A stretch of 50,836 nucleotides of DNA from an uncultured Clostridia bacterium (GTDB lineage: Bacteria > Bacillota > Clostridia > Christensenellales > Aristaeellaceae): positions 1-50,836 of the forward strand of contig CAMOYA010000005.1 in the NCBI GenBank assembly GCA_946629635.1, written 5' to 3'. The position numbers and the translations under genes are program-made. Of the stretch, positions 1 to 9,205 are shown piece by piece. Every line of letters begins with the position of its first letter. The stretch's first letter is position 1. Under the pieces are notes generated by a model. That model saw only the letters and a program-made list of their open reading frames with translations. It ran no database searches and was not told the origin of the DNA.

Positions 1-2087
1 TATTCCTCGTCGTCGTCCTCGATCTTCGCGTTGGCAATGATCTTCTGGGCTTCGGTCTGCGGCACTTCCTCGTACCGTTCAAACCGCATGGAGAAGGAGC
101 CGCGGGCCTGCGTCATGGAGCGCAGATCCGTCGCATACTTGAACATCTCGGCCAGGGGCGCTTCGGCCTCCAGCTGCTGCATGCCGTTGACCTGGTTCAT
201 GCCCATGATCCGACCGCGGCGCTTGTTCATATCGCCCATGATGTCGCCCATGTACTCGTTGGGCACCAGCACTTCCACGTGCATGATCGGCTCGAGCAGG
301 ACGGGGCTGGCTTCCATGCAGCCCTTCTTGTAGGCAATGCGGGCCGCCGTCTTGAACGCCATTTCGGAGGAGTCCACCGGATGGTAGGATCCGTCATACA
401 GCTTCGCGTGCAGATGAACCATCGGATAGCCGGCCAGCACACCCTTGGTGATGTTCTCGCGCAGGCCCTTTTCAACGCTGGGGATGAAGTTCCGCGGAAC
501 CACGCCGCCGACGACCGCGTCTTCAAACTCAAAGTCTGCATCGCTGTCGGTAATCGGGCTGAACTCGATCCACACATCGCCGAACTGGCCGTGACCGCCG
601 GTCTGCTTCTTGTGACGGCCCTGGACCTTGACGGTCTTCCGAATCGTTTCACGGTACGGGATCTTCGGATCCTGCAGCACCGCGTTGGCGCCGAACTTGG
701 AAGCCAGCTTGTTCTTGATCACGTCCAGATGCATTTCGCCCTGGCCGCTGAGCTCGGTCTCGGTCGTCTCAGCATTCTTCTCGATCCGGATGGAGGGATC
801 TTCCTCCGCCAGACGGTTCAGGCCGCCGAAGACCTTGTCTTCCTCACCCTGCTTGGCCGCGAAGACAGCCTTGGAGATGCAGGGGGCCGGGAACTCGATG
901 GCCGGATAGATAATGGGGTTGTTCGGATCGCACAGGGTGTCGCCGGTGGAGGTCAGCTGCAGCTTCGCCAGGGCGCCCAGATCTCCGGCGTGGAGCTTGT
1001 CCACGTTCGTCTGCTTGTTGCCGCGGAGGGAGAACATGCCGCCGGCCTTCTCGGTCTTTTCCTTGTTGGCGTTGTACAGCGGGGTGGATCCGGTCAGCAT
1101 GCCGGAGAAGATCCGGAACAGGCTCAGCTTGCCGACAAACGGGTCCGCAATCGTCTTGAACACCAGGGCGGAGAAGGGTTCCTCGTCCTTGCATACGCGG
1201 TGAATTTCCTCGCCGGTCTTCGGATTCTTGCCGGTCTGGAAAAGGCCCTCGTGCGCGGGGGAAGGCAGATACTTGGCCATCAGGTCCATCGTGCGGGCAA
1301 TACCCACGCCGGTCAGCGCGGAGCAGGCGACGACGGGAACGATGCTGCCGTCCTTCATGCCCTTGCGGAAGCCGGCCAGGATCTCATCATAGGTCAGTGC
1401 CTCGCCCTCGAGGTATTTCATCATCAGATCGTCATCCGCCGCGGCGGCCTGCTCGGTCAGATATTCAAAGGCTTCGTTCACTTCCGCTTCCAGTTCGGCA
1501 GGCATGGGCACCTCAGTGCTCTTCTTGTAGGCGCCTTCATAGGCTTTCTTTTCCAGAACGTTGACCACGCCGCGGAAGGAAGCGCCCTGGCCCAGGGGGA
1601 TCAGGATCGGCACGACGCTGGAGCCGTACTTTTCACGCAGCTCATTGGTCACCTTTTCGAAGTTGGCATGCTCGCGATCCATCTGGTTGACCACAAACAT
1701 GCGGCCCAGCTTGTGCGCTCCGGCATAGTCCCATGCCTTCTCCGCGCCGACGCTCAGCCCGTTCACACCGCCCACCACGATCACGGCCGTTTCGATGACC
1801 CGCAGGGGCCCCATCAGCTCGCCGATGAAGTCGAAATAGCCGGGCACGTCGATCACGTTGATCACCTTGCCGTTCCACGGGACGGGCGCGTAGCTCGCGC
1901 TGATGGAAAAGCCGCGCTTTTTCTCTTCCGGATCAAAGTCGGAAACGGTCGTCCCGTCTTCCACCTTGCCCTGACGGTCAATCATTCCGGCAGCGAAGAG
2001 CATCGCCTCAGTCAGCGTGGTTTTGCCCTCGCTGCCATGCCCCATGAGGGCAATATTCCGAATGTTTGGGGTTGTGAATTCAGCCAT
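1..2087 (-). CDS. Elongation factor G-like GTPase (EF-G paralogue), 3' end truncated at window edge
   Basis: Minus-strand translation MAEFTTPNIRNIALMGHGSEGKTTLTEAMLFAAGMIDRQGKVEDGTTVSDFDPEEKKRGFSISAS...NVIDVPGYFDFIGE...VVNQMDRE; EF-G domains IV/V (QTGGHGQFGDVWIEFSP, VPNEYMGDIMGDMNKRRGRIMGM). 695 codons, then 'TA' of the stop at the edge. RBS GGAGG upstream of ATG. Confidence 0.93.
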   Translation of the reverse strand, partial: MAEFTTPNIRNIALMGHGSEGKTTLTEAMLFAAGMIDRQGKVEDGTTVSDFDPEEKKRGFSISASYAPVPWNGKVINVIDVPGYFDFIGELMGPLRVIETAVIVVGGVNGLSVGAEKAWDYAGAHKLGRMFVVNQMDREHANFEKVTNELREKYGSSVVPILIPLGQGASFRGVVNVLEKKAYEGAYKKSTEVPMPAELEAEVNEAFEYLTEQAAAADDDLMMKYLEGEALTYDEILAGFRKGMKDGSIVPVVACSALTGVGIARTMDLMAKYLPSPAHEGLFQTGKNPKTGEEIHRVCKDEEPFSALVFKTIADPFVGKLSLFRIFSGMLTGSTPLYNANKEKTEKAGGMFSLRGNKQTNVDKLHAGDLGALAKLQLTSTGDTLCDPNNPIIYPAIEFPAPCISKAVFAAKQGEEDKVFGGLNRLAEEDPSIRIEKNAETTETELSGQGEMHLDVIKNKLASKFGANAVLQDPKIPYRETIRKTVKVQGRHKKQTGGHGQFGDVWIEFSPITDSDADFEFEDAVVGGVVPRNFIPSVEKGLRENITKGVLAGYPMVHLHAKLYDGSYHPVDSSEMAFKTAARIAYKKGCMEASPVLLEPIMHVEVLVPNEYMGDIMGDMNKRRGRIMGMNQVNGMQQLEAEAPLAEMFKYATDLRSMTQARGSFSMRFERYEEVPQTEAQKIIANAKIEDDDEE

Positions 2088-2175
2088 GCGGATCAATCCT
2101 CCATACGTTATTCTTTTACAACTTCATCCCGCCCGGAAACGGATTTCAGCGGGATTGACAGCAACACTGAAAAAG

Positions 2176-2181
2176 ATTATA
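2176..2181 (-). promoter_or_regulatory. -10 box (TATAAT) upstream of EF-G-like gene; -35 weak
   Basis: Minus strand TATGCTATAATC about 90 nt upstream of the ATG. Confidence 0.45.
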
Positions 2182-2267
2182 GCATACGGACGGAAAAATG
2201 AAAAGCACATTTGTGTTTTTCGGTCGATTTTTCTCCGCTTTTTCTCCGAAGAAAGGGTGTTTTCCGG

Positions 2268-3026
2268 TCACAGCCGGCGGGAAAGAAAGCGCTCCATCGT
2301 TGCAATTTCCTCCGCCGGACCGCTGGTTTCAAAGATCACGTGCCCGTCGCCTTCCTCCCGGTTCAGCCCGGCCGCCTTCAGCACGCGCTCCAGCTGCCTC
2401 GCGGTGCCCTCGCTGCCCTCGGTGATGGCGATATGATCCGGCAGCATTTCCCGGATCATGGATTTGAGAAAAACATAATGGGTGCATCCCAGAACCACCG
2501 CATCCACCCAGCGCAGGTCAAAGCGGGAAAAAAGCTTTTCCAGATAGCCTCTGGCGCCGTCCATATCCTCCCTTTCGACCAGCTCCATCAGCCCTTCGCA
2601 GGGAACGCGGACCGCGCCCTCCCCGTACCGGTCCATCAGCGCGGAAAACTTGGGCTGCCTCAGCGTCAGCGGGGTCGCCAGCACCAGGATCTTTCCGCCG
2701 TGCCGGATCTCGTGCGCCGGCTTCAGGGCCGGTTCCATTCCGATCACGGGGATTTCGAGCTCGCGGCGCAGCGTTTCGGCCGCCGCGCTGGTGGCCGTGT
2801 TGCAGGCGATGACCAGCGCCTTCACCTGCTGGTCCAGCAGCCGGTTCACCACCGCGCGGACGCAGGTGCGCACCTCCTCCGGCGTCTTCGTTCCGTAAGG
2901 AGCGTTGAGCGAATCTCCGTAATAGATAAACGTTTCCCGCGGCATCAGCCGCACCATCGCCTGCAGGGCACTGATCCCGCCGATGCCGCTGTCAAAAACC
3001 CCGATCGGATCCTGTCTCTGGTTCAT
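2268..3026 (-). CDS. murI: Glutamate racemase
   Basis: MNQRQDPIGVFDSGIGGISALQAM...YYGDSLNAPYGTK...VIACNTATSAA...VVLGCTHYVFLK: MurI catalytic Cys motifs. Confidence 0.95.
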   Translation of the reverse strand: MNQRQDPIGVFDSGIGGISALQAMVRLMPRETFIYYGDSLNAPYGTKTPEEVRTCVRAVVNRLLDQQVKALVIACNTATSAAAETLRRELEIPVIGMEPALKPAHEIRHGGKILVLATPLTLRQPKFSALMDRYGEGAVRVPCEGLMELVEREDMDGARGYLEKLFSRFDLRWVDAVVLGCTHYVFLKSMIREMLPDHIAITEGSEGTARQLERVLKAAGLNREEGDGHVIFETSGPAEEIATMERFLSRRL

Positions 3027-3059
3027 TATATCCTTCTCCCGGCTTTCTCGCATGCATGC

Positions 3060-3088
3060 ATTTTATCAGATTCCCCTTTCCCTGTAAA
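3060..3088 (-). promoter_or_regulatory. sigma-A type promoter for murI
   Basis: Minus strand TTTACA-N17-TAAAAT. Confidence 0.55.
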
Positions 3089-3122
3089 GAAACACGCCCG
3101 CATGGTTTCCTGCATCCTCCCG

Positions 3123-3151
3123 TTGTATTTTTCTCCTTTTGCGTGTATATT
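3123..3151 (+). promoter_or_regulatory. sigma-A type promoter for DUF951 gene
   Basis: TTGTAT-N17-TATATT upstream of the ATG at 3187. Confidence 0.5.
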
Positions 3152-3186
3152 GTGCGGAGAAAAAAACGGTTGGGAGGCATGCGTCA

Positions 3187-3384
3187 ATGGAAGAGATCAT
3201 GCTGGGCGATATCGTCCGTACCCGAAAAAGCCATCCCTGCGGCGGGGATGAATGGACCGTGATCCGCACCGGCGCGGATATCAAAATCCGGTGCAACCGG
3301 TGTGGCCGCATCGTCATGATGGACCGCGAGGCATTTTTAAAGCGCCGGAAGGCGCTGATACACCGTTCCGGCGCTGAAGGCTGA
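3187..3384 (+). CDS. DUF951 family small protein
   Basis: MEEIMLGDIVRTRKSHPCGGDEWTVIRTGADIKIRCNRCGRIVMMDREAFLKR matches the DUF951 pattern (DIV..KK.HPCG...W...R.GADIK..C..CG..VM). Confidence 0.85.
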   Translation: MEEIMLGDIVRTRKSHPCGGDEWTVIRTGADIKIRCNRCGRIVMMDREAFLKRRKALIHRSGAEG

Positions 3385-3387
3385 TCC

Positions 3388-4974
3388 TCAGAAAAGGAAA
3401 TCGAAAGCGGGATAGGTTTCCGTTCCTTCTTCGGACTGGATCTGATAGGCGCCGATGCAGGTGCCGTAGATCAGATGCTGCGAATCGATTTCCCAGTCCG
3501 GCTGCTGATCCGTCATATAGTAGACATAGTTCCGGTAGCCGCTGTTGCCCTTGGCCATGGCCGCGGTGATGATCCATTCATCGCCGTTCTGCCGGATGTC
3601 CGTGATATACACGTTATAGACCATCACCCGGCCGGTATATGCCGCCAGGTTCTTCACCAGCGTATTGTAAGCCGGCTTGATGGCGGAATTCACCGCCTGA
3701 TTGCGGCGGTCCTCCTCCGTCAGGTTTCTGACCGCGGTATAGGTCATCCGCTTCGTGTCGAAGTTCTTTTTGGAGAACACCAGCGTGAAGTGGTACTCCG
3801 CCTCCGCCGCCGTCGGCACCTTGAAACTGAACTTGCCCGTACCGTTCGTGCGGATCTGTTTGTCGAAAGTGGAAATCCCGTTGGAGACGATGCACTGGAT
3901 ATCCACGCCCTTGGTGGTCAGGCCGGAAATGACGGTCTCATCCGCGCTCAGCGTCTCCGGAACGCCGCTGGCAAAGGTCACGGGAATCAGTTTCTTGCTG
4001 TAGGTCGTGGTTTCAAACACCGTTTCCGTCACGATCTGATCGTTGACTTCCACGTTCAGGGTCATCAGCCATACGTTTTCCTCCGGCAGCTGCACCTTCA
4101 TCTTGAACGCGCCGGTTTTCGCATTGGCATCCGCGTAGAGCTTGATGGAGTCGGTCGAGGCCAGGCTCATCAGCACGCCGATCACCCGGGAGCCGGGAAC
4201 CGTCACGCCCTCAACGGTGAAGATGCCGGTTTCGGTCTCCTTCGGAGGCTCCGCGGTCACCTGAAGGCTGGCGGCAACGGGTGCCTGTACCGCTGTTCCG
4301 TTTTCAGAGCTGCCCGCCTCTCCGGCCTCCGCCGGAATACCGACCGCGGGCATGATCGTGTTCACGATCCGGTTCAGATCCGTCTGATCTCCGGCGCGAA
4401 GTCCCCGGTCATACACCTGGTAATCCATGATCAGGCTGTATCCGTTGATCACGGTCTTGGCCGCATAGCCCCAGTAGATTTTGCTGTCCGTCGTCCGCTT
4501 GTACTTCAGGCGAAGGAAGTAATTCTTGTTCGTCTGCTGTTTCCGGCCGCTCTCCTTGAACGAATACCCGTCCTCCGCGTAGCGCGTGGCATCCCCCTTG
4601 TGGGCCGCGATGTACGCGTTCCAGTGTTCCCGGTCCGCCGGATGGTTCATCAGGTCATAGTAGGCCGCGGAATCCTCATCCTGCCGGACGGATATTTCCA
4701 GGCAGGCGTCATACTTTGTCCGCTGGGAAAACCAGGCCTGGAGCACCACGCCCCGCTCTTCCCAGTCCTTCAGCAGCTTTTCCTTCTCGGCGCCGATCTT
4801 GCTCAGCAGCTCCGGATGCTCGTCCAGATTCGTCGGCGTCAGCACGATATACTTGCTCTCCTGAATCGTGATCTTCGCCGGACAGGGAGACAGGGAATAA
4901 TCCGTATCCGCCGCCGCGCAGGCGCACAGGAGCACCGCCAGCAGCAGGAACAGTAAAAACGCATGTTTGCGCAT
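3388..4974 (-). CDS. Secreted/lipoprotein of unknown function, Ig-like beta domains likely
   Basis: Signal peptide MRKHAFLLFLLLAVLLCACAAAD; beta-rich repeats such as VEGVTVPGSRVIGVL and FTLVFSKKNFDTK. No family recognised. Confidence 0.7.
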   Translation of the reverse strand: MRKHAFLLFLLLAVLLCACAAADTDYSLSPCPAKITIQESKYIVLTPTNLDEHPELLSKIGAEKEKLLKDWEERGVVLQAWFSQRTKYDACLEISVRQDEDSAAYYDLMNHPADREHWNAYIAAHKGDATRYAEDGYSFKESGRKQQTNKNYFLRLKYKRTTDSKIYWGYAAKTVINGYSLIMDYQVYDRGLRAGDQTDLNRIVNTIMPAVGIPAEAGEAGSSENGTAVQAPVAASLQVTAEPPKETETGIFTVEGVTVPGSRVIGVLMSLASTDSIKLYADANAKTGAFKMKVQLPEENVWLMTLNVEVNDQIVTETVFETTTYSKKLIPVTFASGVPETLSADETVISGLTTKGVDIQCIVSNGISTFDKQIRTNGTGKFSFKVPTAAEAEYHFTLVFSKKNFDTKRMTYTAVRNLTEEDRRNQAVNSAIKPAYNTLVKNLAAYTGRVMVYNVYITDIRQNGDEWIITAAMAKGNSGYRNYVYYMTDQQPDWEIDSQHLIYGTCIGAYQIQSEEGTETYPAFDFLF

Positions 4975-5072
4975 GCCGATCACCGACCTTTCCATGTTCT
5001 GATCCATTCAGTCAGACAATCAGATAAAAGTATAGCATAACGCCGAAAGAATTGGCAAGTTTTGTCCTTTTT

Positions 5073-7964
5073 TCACAGCTCGCGCACCTGCAGTCCCTCG
5101 CAGGCGTCCAGCGCCTCCTGATGCGCAACGACGCAGACGGCGCCTTCCCGGGCGAACTGATCCAGCCACTTGCCGCACGCTTCCAGTTCTTCACCGGTGG
5201 CGTGCAGGATCTCCTGCCGGATTTCCTCCGCCCTTTCCTTTGTATATCCGATCATCGCCCGGGCATCCGCCAGGGCCCCCTTGTCCCGGGGGGAAAGCAG
5301 CGGATTCAGCTCGTTGAGCGAGGAGATGATGAAGGAATCCAGGTTTTCTCCGTTCCGGACGAACTCCCGCAGATAGGCGGCGGCTCCCGCATCGGCGCCG
5401 AGCGTCTTGGCAGGGGTGGGATCCCGATAGGAATAGGAAATGATGTTGCCGTTCCGGTCCGTCTGCAGCCCGGCGCCATACGCGCCCCCCTGCACCCGTA
5501 CCCGGTTCCACAGGTAGCCCAGGCTCAGGATTCCGGAGGCCAGCCACATGATGCCGGAAAACCGGAGGCCGCACCGGCTGAGCCGGTAGCCCCGCGCGGT
5601 GAATCCGATCTGGGCCGGAATCCGGTATCCGATCTGCATCGGCGCATCCGACCGGTATGCCGCGCTGTCCGGCACGGCCTCTCCCTCCGGGAATGCGCCC
5701 GCCAGCGCCGAAAGGGAGATCTCTTCGCTCCCTGTCAGGGAAAGCGTCATCCGCCTGCGGCAGAAGGAGGTGTCCATCATCCGCTCCGCGCACCGGAGCA
5801 GCTTCTCCATCTCATCCTCCTGGTTGCGGGCAAAGCCGTGCAGATAGCGGACGGCCACATCGCCGTCCAGCGCGTTGCGGACCGCGCCGTCCGCGCTGAA
5901 ATGGCTTGCGACGTTCTTGATTGCGATCAGATGTCCGGCGCTGACGATGCGCTGGCGCGCGCTCAGCTCGTTCTGCTGAACCATCTCGAGGATCCGGTCC
6001 TCCTGCCCCCGGAACCGCGTTTCCGTCAGGATCTCCTTCAGCAGCTCCTGCGCCCTGTCCGCGTTCTCCTCCAGTGCGCTGAACCAGGCCACCAGGTAGG
6101 GGGTGCAGGTTTCATCCTCCCCTTCCATCACCCGGCAGGACACCGAAGCCCCCAGGCTGCCGGTATACCGCTTGATCTCCTGCTGCAGGCGGAAGGCATC
6201 GTGCTTCTGCGTCGGCAGCTTGCCCAGCATGCCGGCCGCCAGTGCGGTCCGCGTCAGCTCCTCCAGGGTCAGATCCGTCAGGGAAAAACTGACCCGTACA
6301 TGCACCACGCCGTTGCACGGAATCCGGTGGTACAAGACCGGCACGCCGCAGCATTCCTTCCACTCCGTCCCGATCCACTCAGGGGTCACGTCGGCGTCCG
6401 CCCTTGTCAGCTTCGGAAGCGAAGCGAGCGCACGCTCGGAGTCGGGCTGCTGCTGCCAGGCCTCGAGCTCGTCCATCAGCCGTTCGTTTGCCGCCCGCTC
6501 CTCCGCCGTCCACTTCTCCGTGATGCGGCGCAGGCGTTCCGCCTCCGCCGTGCGTTTTTCCTCTCCCAGCGTATGGGACGGCCGGGTATGCAGCACGGCC
6601 ATCCCCTCCCGGTTCAGCAGCATGTCCGCCGCGATCCGGTCAATTTTCCCGTCTTCGATCATCTCCCGAACCTCGCGGATCAGGCTTTGGGTCACCAGTG
6701 CCTCGTCGGGTTCTCCCCCGTACAGCCATCTGCCCATCGCCCGGATGCACCGGCCGATCCCCCGGGGTTCCTCATCCTCCCGCAGGTTGTAGATCAGGCG
6801 GTTCATCGAAGCCTCCGCGGCATCCCGGTCCAGGCCCTCCGCCTGTATTTTCCGCCCGGTTTCCTCCAGCAGGGAAAGGATCTCCCCTTCCTTTCCGTCG
6901 GTCACGTTCTCCGCGTGGATCGTCAGATAGCTCTGGTATCCGGTATCGTCCACCGACAGATTCAGATCCTGCGCAAGGCCCCGCTCCAGCGCCATCCGCT
7001 TCAGCGGCGCTTCATTGCTGCCGGTCAGCACCTCGCCGACGATCCCGCGCACCATGTTTTCCGCCGCATCCTGCCATGTGCCGGTAATCCGGCCCAGCGT
7101 CAGATAGCCGCGGTTTGTCTTCTCTTCCTGGGGATCCAGTTCGTATGCAATGGTCTGCTCGGAAGCGACCGGTTGCTGCATCCGGAATTCGGGCCGGAGC
7201 TCCTCCCGCCGGTCGTATTCCCTCAGATAGCCGTCAATGGTCTCCAGCATTTCCTCAATCGGCAGCGCTCCGTCCAGATAGATGAGCGCATTGGACGGAT
7301 GATAGTGTTTCCGGTAGCATTCCCGGTATTTTTCCCATGTCAGCTCCGGAATGGATTCCGGATCGCCGCCGCTGTTGAACCCGTAGCAGGTGTCGGGGAA
7401 CAGCTGCCGGGCCAGCTGATGCTCAATCAGATTGTCCACATTGCTCATGGACCCCTTCATTTCGTTGAAGACCACGCCCCGGTATTCCGGCAGCCCGTCC
7501 TCATCCCTGTCGATATGCCAGCCCTCCTGCCAGAAAGGCTTCGGGTCTTCCATGGAGAGCGGATGGAACACCGCGTCCAGATAGACGTTTGTCAGGTTCA
7601 TCAGATCCCGCGGATTCCGGCTCGAAACGGGATACATCGTCATGTCCGGGAAAGTCATGGCGTTGAGGAATGTATTCATGCTGCTCTTGAGCAGCTCCAC
7701 AAACGGCTCGCGGACCGGGTATTTCCGGCTTCCGTTCAGCACGCTGTGCTCCAGAATGTGAAACACGCCGGTGTCATCCTCCGGCAGCGTGCGGAAGGTG
7801 ATGGAGAAGACCATGTTTTCCTCCCCGTTGTCCAGCCAGAACAGCTGTGCCCCGGTCCGGATATGCTCCATGCGCACCGCGCGGCCCTCCAGCTCCTCGT
7901 TCCACTCCGCCCGGATCACCCGAAAGCCGCTGATTTCCCGGTTGTTTTCGAACCCAAAGTCCAT
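5073..7964 (-). CDS. M16C (presequence protease/PreP-like) insulinase-family metallopeptidase
   Basis: HILEH zinc motif (FHILEHSVLNGSRKYPVREPFVELLKSSMNTFLNAMTFPDMTMYPVSSRN); 963 aa, typical M16C length. Confidence 0.93.
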   Translation of the reverse strand: MDFGFENNREISGFRVIRAEWNEELEGRAVRMEHIRTGAQLFWLDNGEENMVFSITFRTLPEDDTGVFHILEHSVLNGSRKYPVREPFVELLKSSMNTFLNAMTFPDMTMYPVSSRNPRDLMNLTNVYLDAVFHPLSMEDPKPFWQEGWHIDRDEDGLPEYRGVVFNEMKGSMSNVDNLIEHQLARQLFPDTCYGFNSGGDPESIPELTWEKYRECYRKHYHPSNALIYLDGALPIEEMLETIDGYLREYDRREELRPEFRMQQPVASEQTIAYELDPQEEKTNRGYLTLGRITGTWQDAAENMVRGIVGEVLTGSNEAPLKRMALERGLAQDLNLSVDDTGYQSYLTIHAENVTDGKEGEILSLLEETGRKIQAEGLDRDAAEASMNRLIYNLREDEEPRGIGRCIRAMGRWLYGGEPDEALVTQSLIREVREMIEDGKIDRIAADMLLNREGMAVLHTRPSHTLGEEKRTAEAERLRRITEKWTAEERAANERLMDELEAWQQQPDSERALASLPKLTRADADVTPEWIGTEWKECCGVPVLYHRIPCNGVVHVRVSFSLTDLTLEELTRTALAAGMLGKLPTQKHDAFRLQQEIKRYTGSLGASVSCRVMEGEDETCTPYLVAWFSALEENADRAQELLKEILTETRFRGQEDRILEMVQQNELSARQRIVSAGHLIAIKNVASHFSADGAVRNALDGDVAVRYLHGFARNQEDEMEKLLRCAERMMDTSFCRRRMTLSLTGSEEISLSALAGAFPEGEAVPDSAAYRSDAPMQIGYRIPAQIGFTARGYRLSRCGLRFSGIMWLASGILSLGYLWNRVRVQGGAYGAGLQTDRNGNIISYSYRDPTPAKTLGADAGAAAYLREFVRNGENLDSFIISSLNELNPLLSPRDKGALADARAMIGYTKERAEEIRQEILHATGEELEACGKWLDQFAREGAVCVVAHQEALDACEGLQVREL

Positions 7965-8009
7965 TTTCCGATCAACTTCCCCACCTGTTATTTTCGCAGT
8001 CCGAACATC

Positions 8010-8037
8010 ATTTTAATGGAATCCATCCGCTTGTCAA
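8010..8037 (-). promoter_or_regulatory. sigma-A type promoter for M16C peptidase
   Basis: Minus strand TTGACA-N16-TAAAAT. Confidence 0.55.
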
Positions 8038-8150
8038 GGCATCCGAAAAAAGCAGGATTTTTTCATTTCCCGTGGTATATATAAATGTATCCCCGGATCG
8101 GTGCAGATCCGGATCCGGCTGGAAAAGCGCAGCCAGGGAGGCGAATAATC

Positions 8151-9155
8151 ATGACGATCCGGCAGCGCCGGGAGCAGGAAGAATACCTGCTGCTGGCTCC
8201 CTGGGCGACGCATTCCGCCGAAACCGCCGGCCGGGATGCCCCCATCTCGGGGGATGATCTGCGCACCGAGTTTCAGCGGGACCGGGATCGGATTATCCAC
8301 TGCAAATCCTTTCGCCGGCTGAAATTCAAGACCCAGGTCTTTCTTTCTCCGGAGGGGGATCATTTCCGCACCCGGCTGACCCATACGCTGGAGGTCTCCC
8401 AGGTCGCGCGGACGATTGCGCGCGCCCTCCGCCTGAATGAGGACCTGGCCGAAGCCATCGCCCTGGGGCACGATCTGGGGCACACGCCCTACGGTCACAT
8501 CGGTGAAAGGACGCTCGACACCCTGCTGGAGGGCGGATTCCGCCATAATGAGCAGAGCCTGCGCGTGGTGGAGCGGCTCGAGCGGGGCGGTCAGGGGCTG
8601 AACCTGACCCGCGAGGTGCGGGACGGGATCCTGGCCCATTCCGGGCCGATTCAGCCCAAAACCCCCGAGGCGGAATGCGTTCGCCGGGCGGACCGGATCG
8701 CCTATCTGAACCATGACCTGGATGATGCGCTGCGCGGCGGCGTGCTGAAGGAAAAGGATCTTCCGGAGGAATGTCTCCGCGTGCTGGGCAGAACCCACGG
8801 GGAGCGCATCAATACCATGATCACCGATCTGGTCGCGCAGAGCGAAGGGAAGGCGCACCTGGTCATGAGTCCCGCGATTCAGCAGGCGACGGACGACCTG
8901 AGGGAATTCATGTTCGAAAAGGTGTACCGGAACGGCTGGAGAGATCCGGAGGAAGCCCGGTGCGACTACGTGCTCCGCCATCTGTATGAATATTACTGTG
9001 ACCGTCCCGGCGAAATGCCGGAGGAGTTCGTCCGCCTGAGCGAGGAGGACGGCATTTCCCGCAGCGTGTGCGACTTTCTTTCCTGCATGACCGACCGGTA
9101 TGCCACCCGGCAGTTCACCAGTCTTTTCTCCCCCTCCTCCTTTCCCGCCTTCTGA
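8151..9155 (+). CDS. dgt: Deoxyguanosinetriphosphate triphosphohydrolase-like protein (HD domain)
   Basis: FQRDRDRIIHCKSFRRLKFKTQVFLSPEGDHFRTRLTHTLEVSQVARTIARALRLNEDLAEAIALGHDLGHTPYGHIGE; RBS GGGAGG before ATG. Confidence 0.93.
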   Translation: MTIRQRREQEEYLLLAPWATHSAETAGRDAPISGDDLRTEFQRDRDRIIHCKSFRRLKFKTQVFLSPEGDHFRTRLTHTLEVSQVARTIARALRLNEDLAEAIALGHDLGHTPYGHIGERTLDTLLEGGFRHNEQSLRVVERLERGGQGLNLTREVRDGILAHSGPIQPKTPEAECVRRADRIAYLNHDLDDALRGGVLKEKDLPEECLRVLGRTHGERINTMITDLVAQSEGKAHLVMSPAIQQATDDLREFMFEKVYRNGWRDPEEARCDYVLRHLYEYYCDRPGEMPEEFVRLSEEDGISRSVCDFLSCMTDRYATRQFTSLFSPSSFPAF

Positions 9156-9205
9156 TTGCGGCACGCTTCCCATAACCCATTCGATTTCGAGGTGAAAACA
9201 CGCCC

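Noticed and set aside
279-2201. 640-aa plus-strand ORF
   Set aside because: Antisense shadow of the EF-G-like gene, whose own ORF is missing from the track because its stop lies off the edge.
5052-8084. 1010-aa plus-strand ORF
   Set aside because: Antisense shadow of the M16C peptidase.
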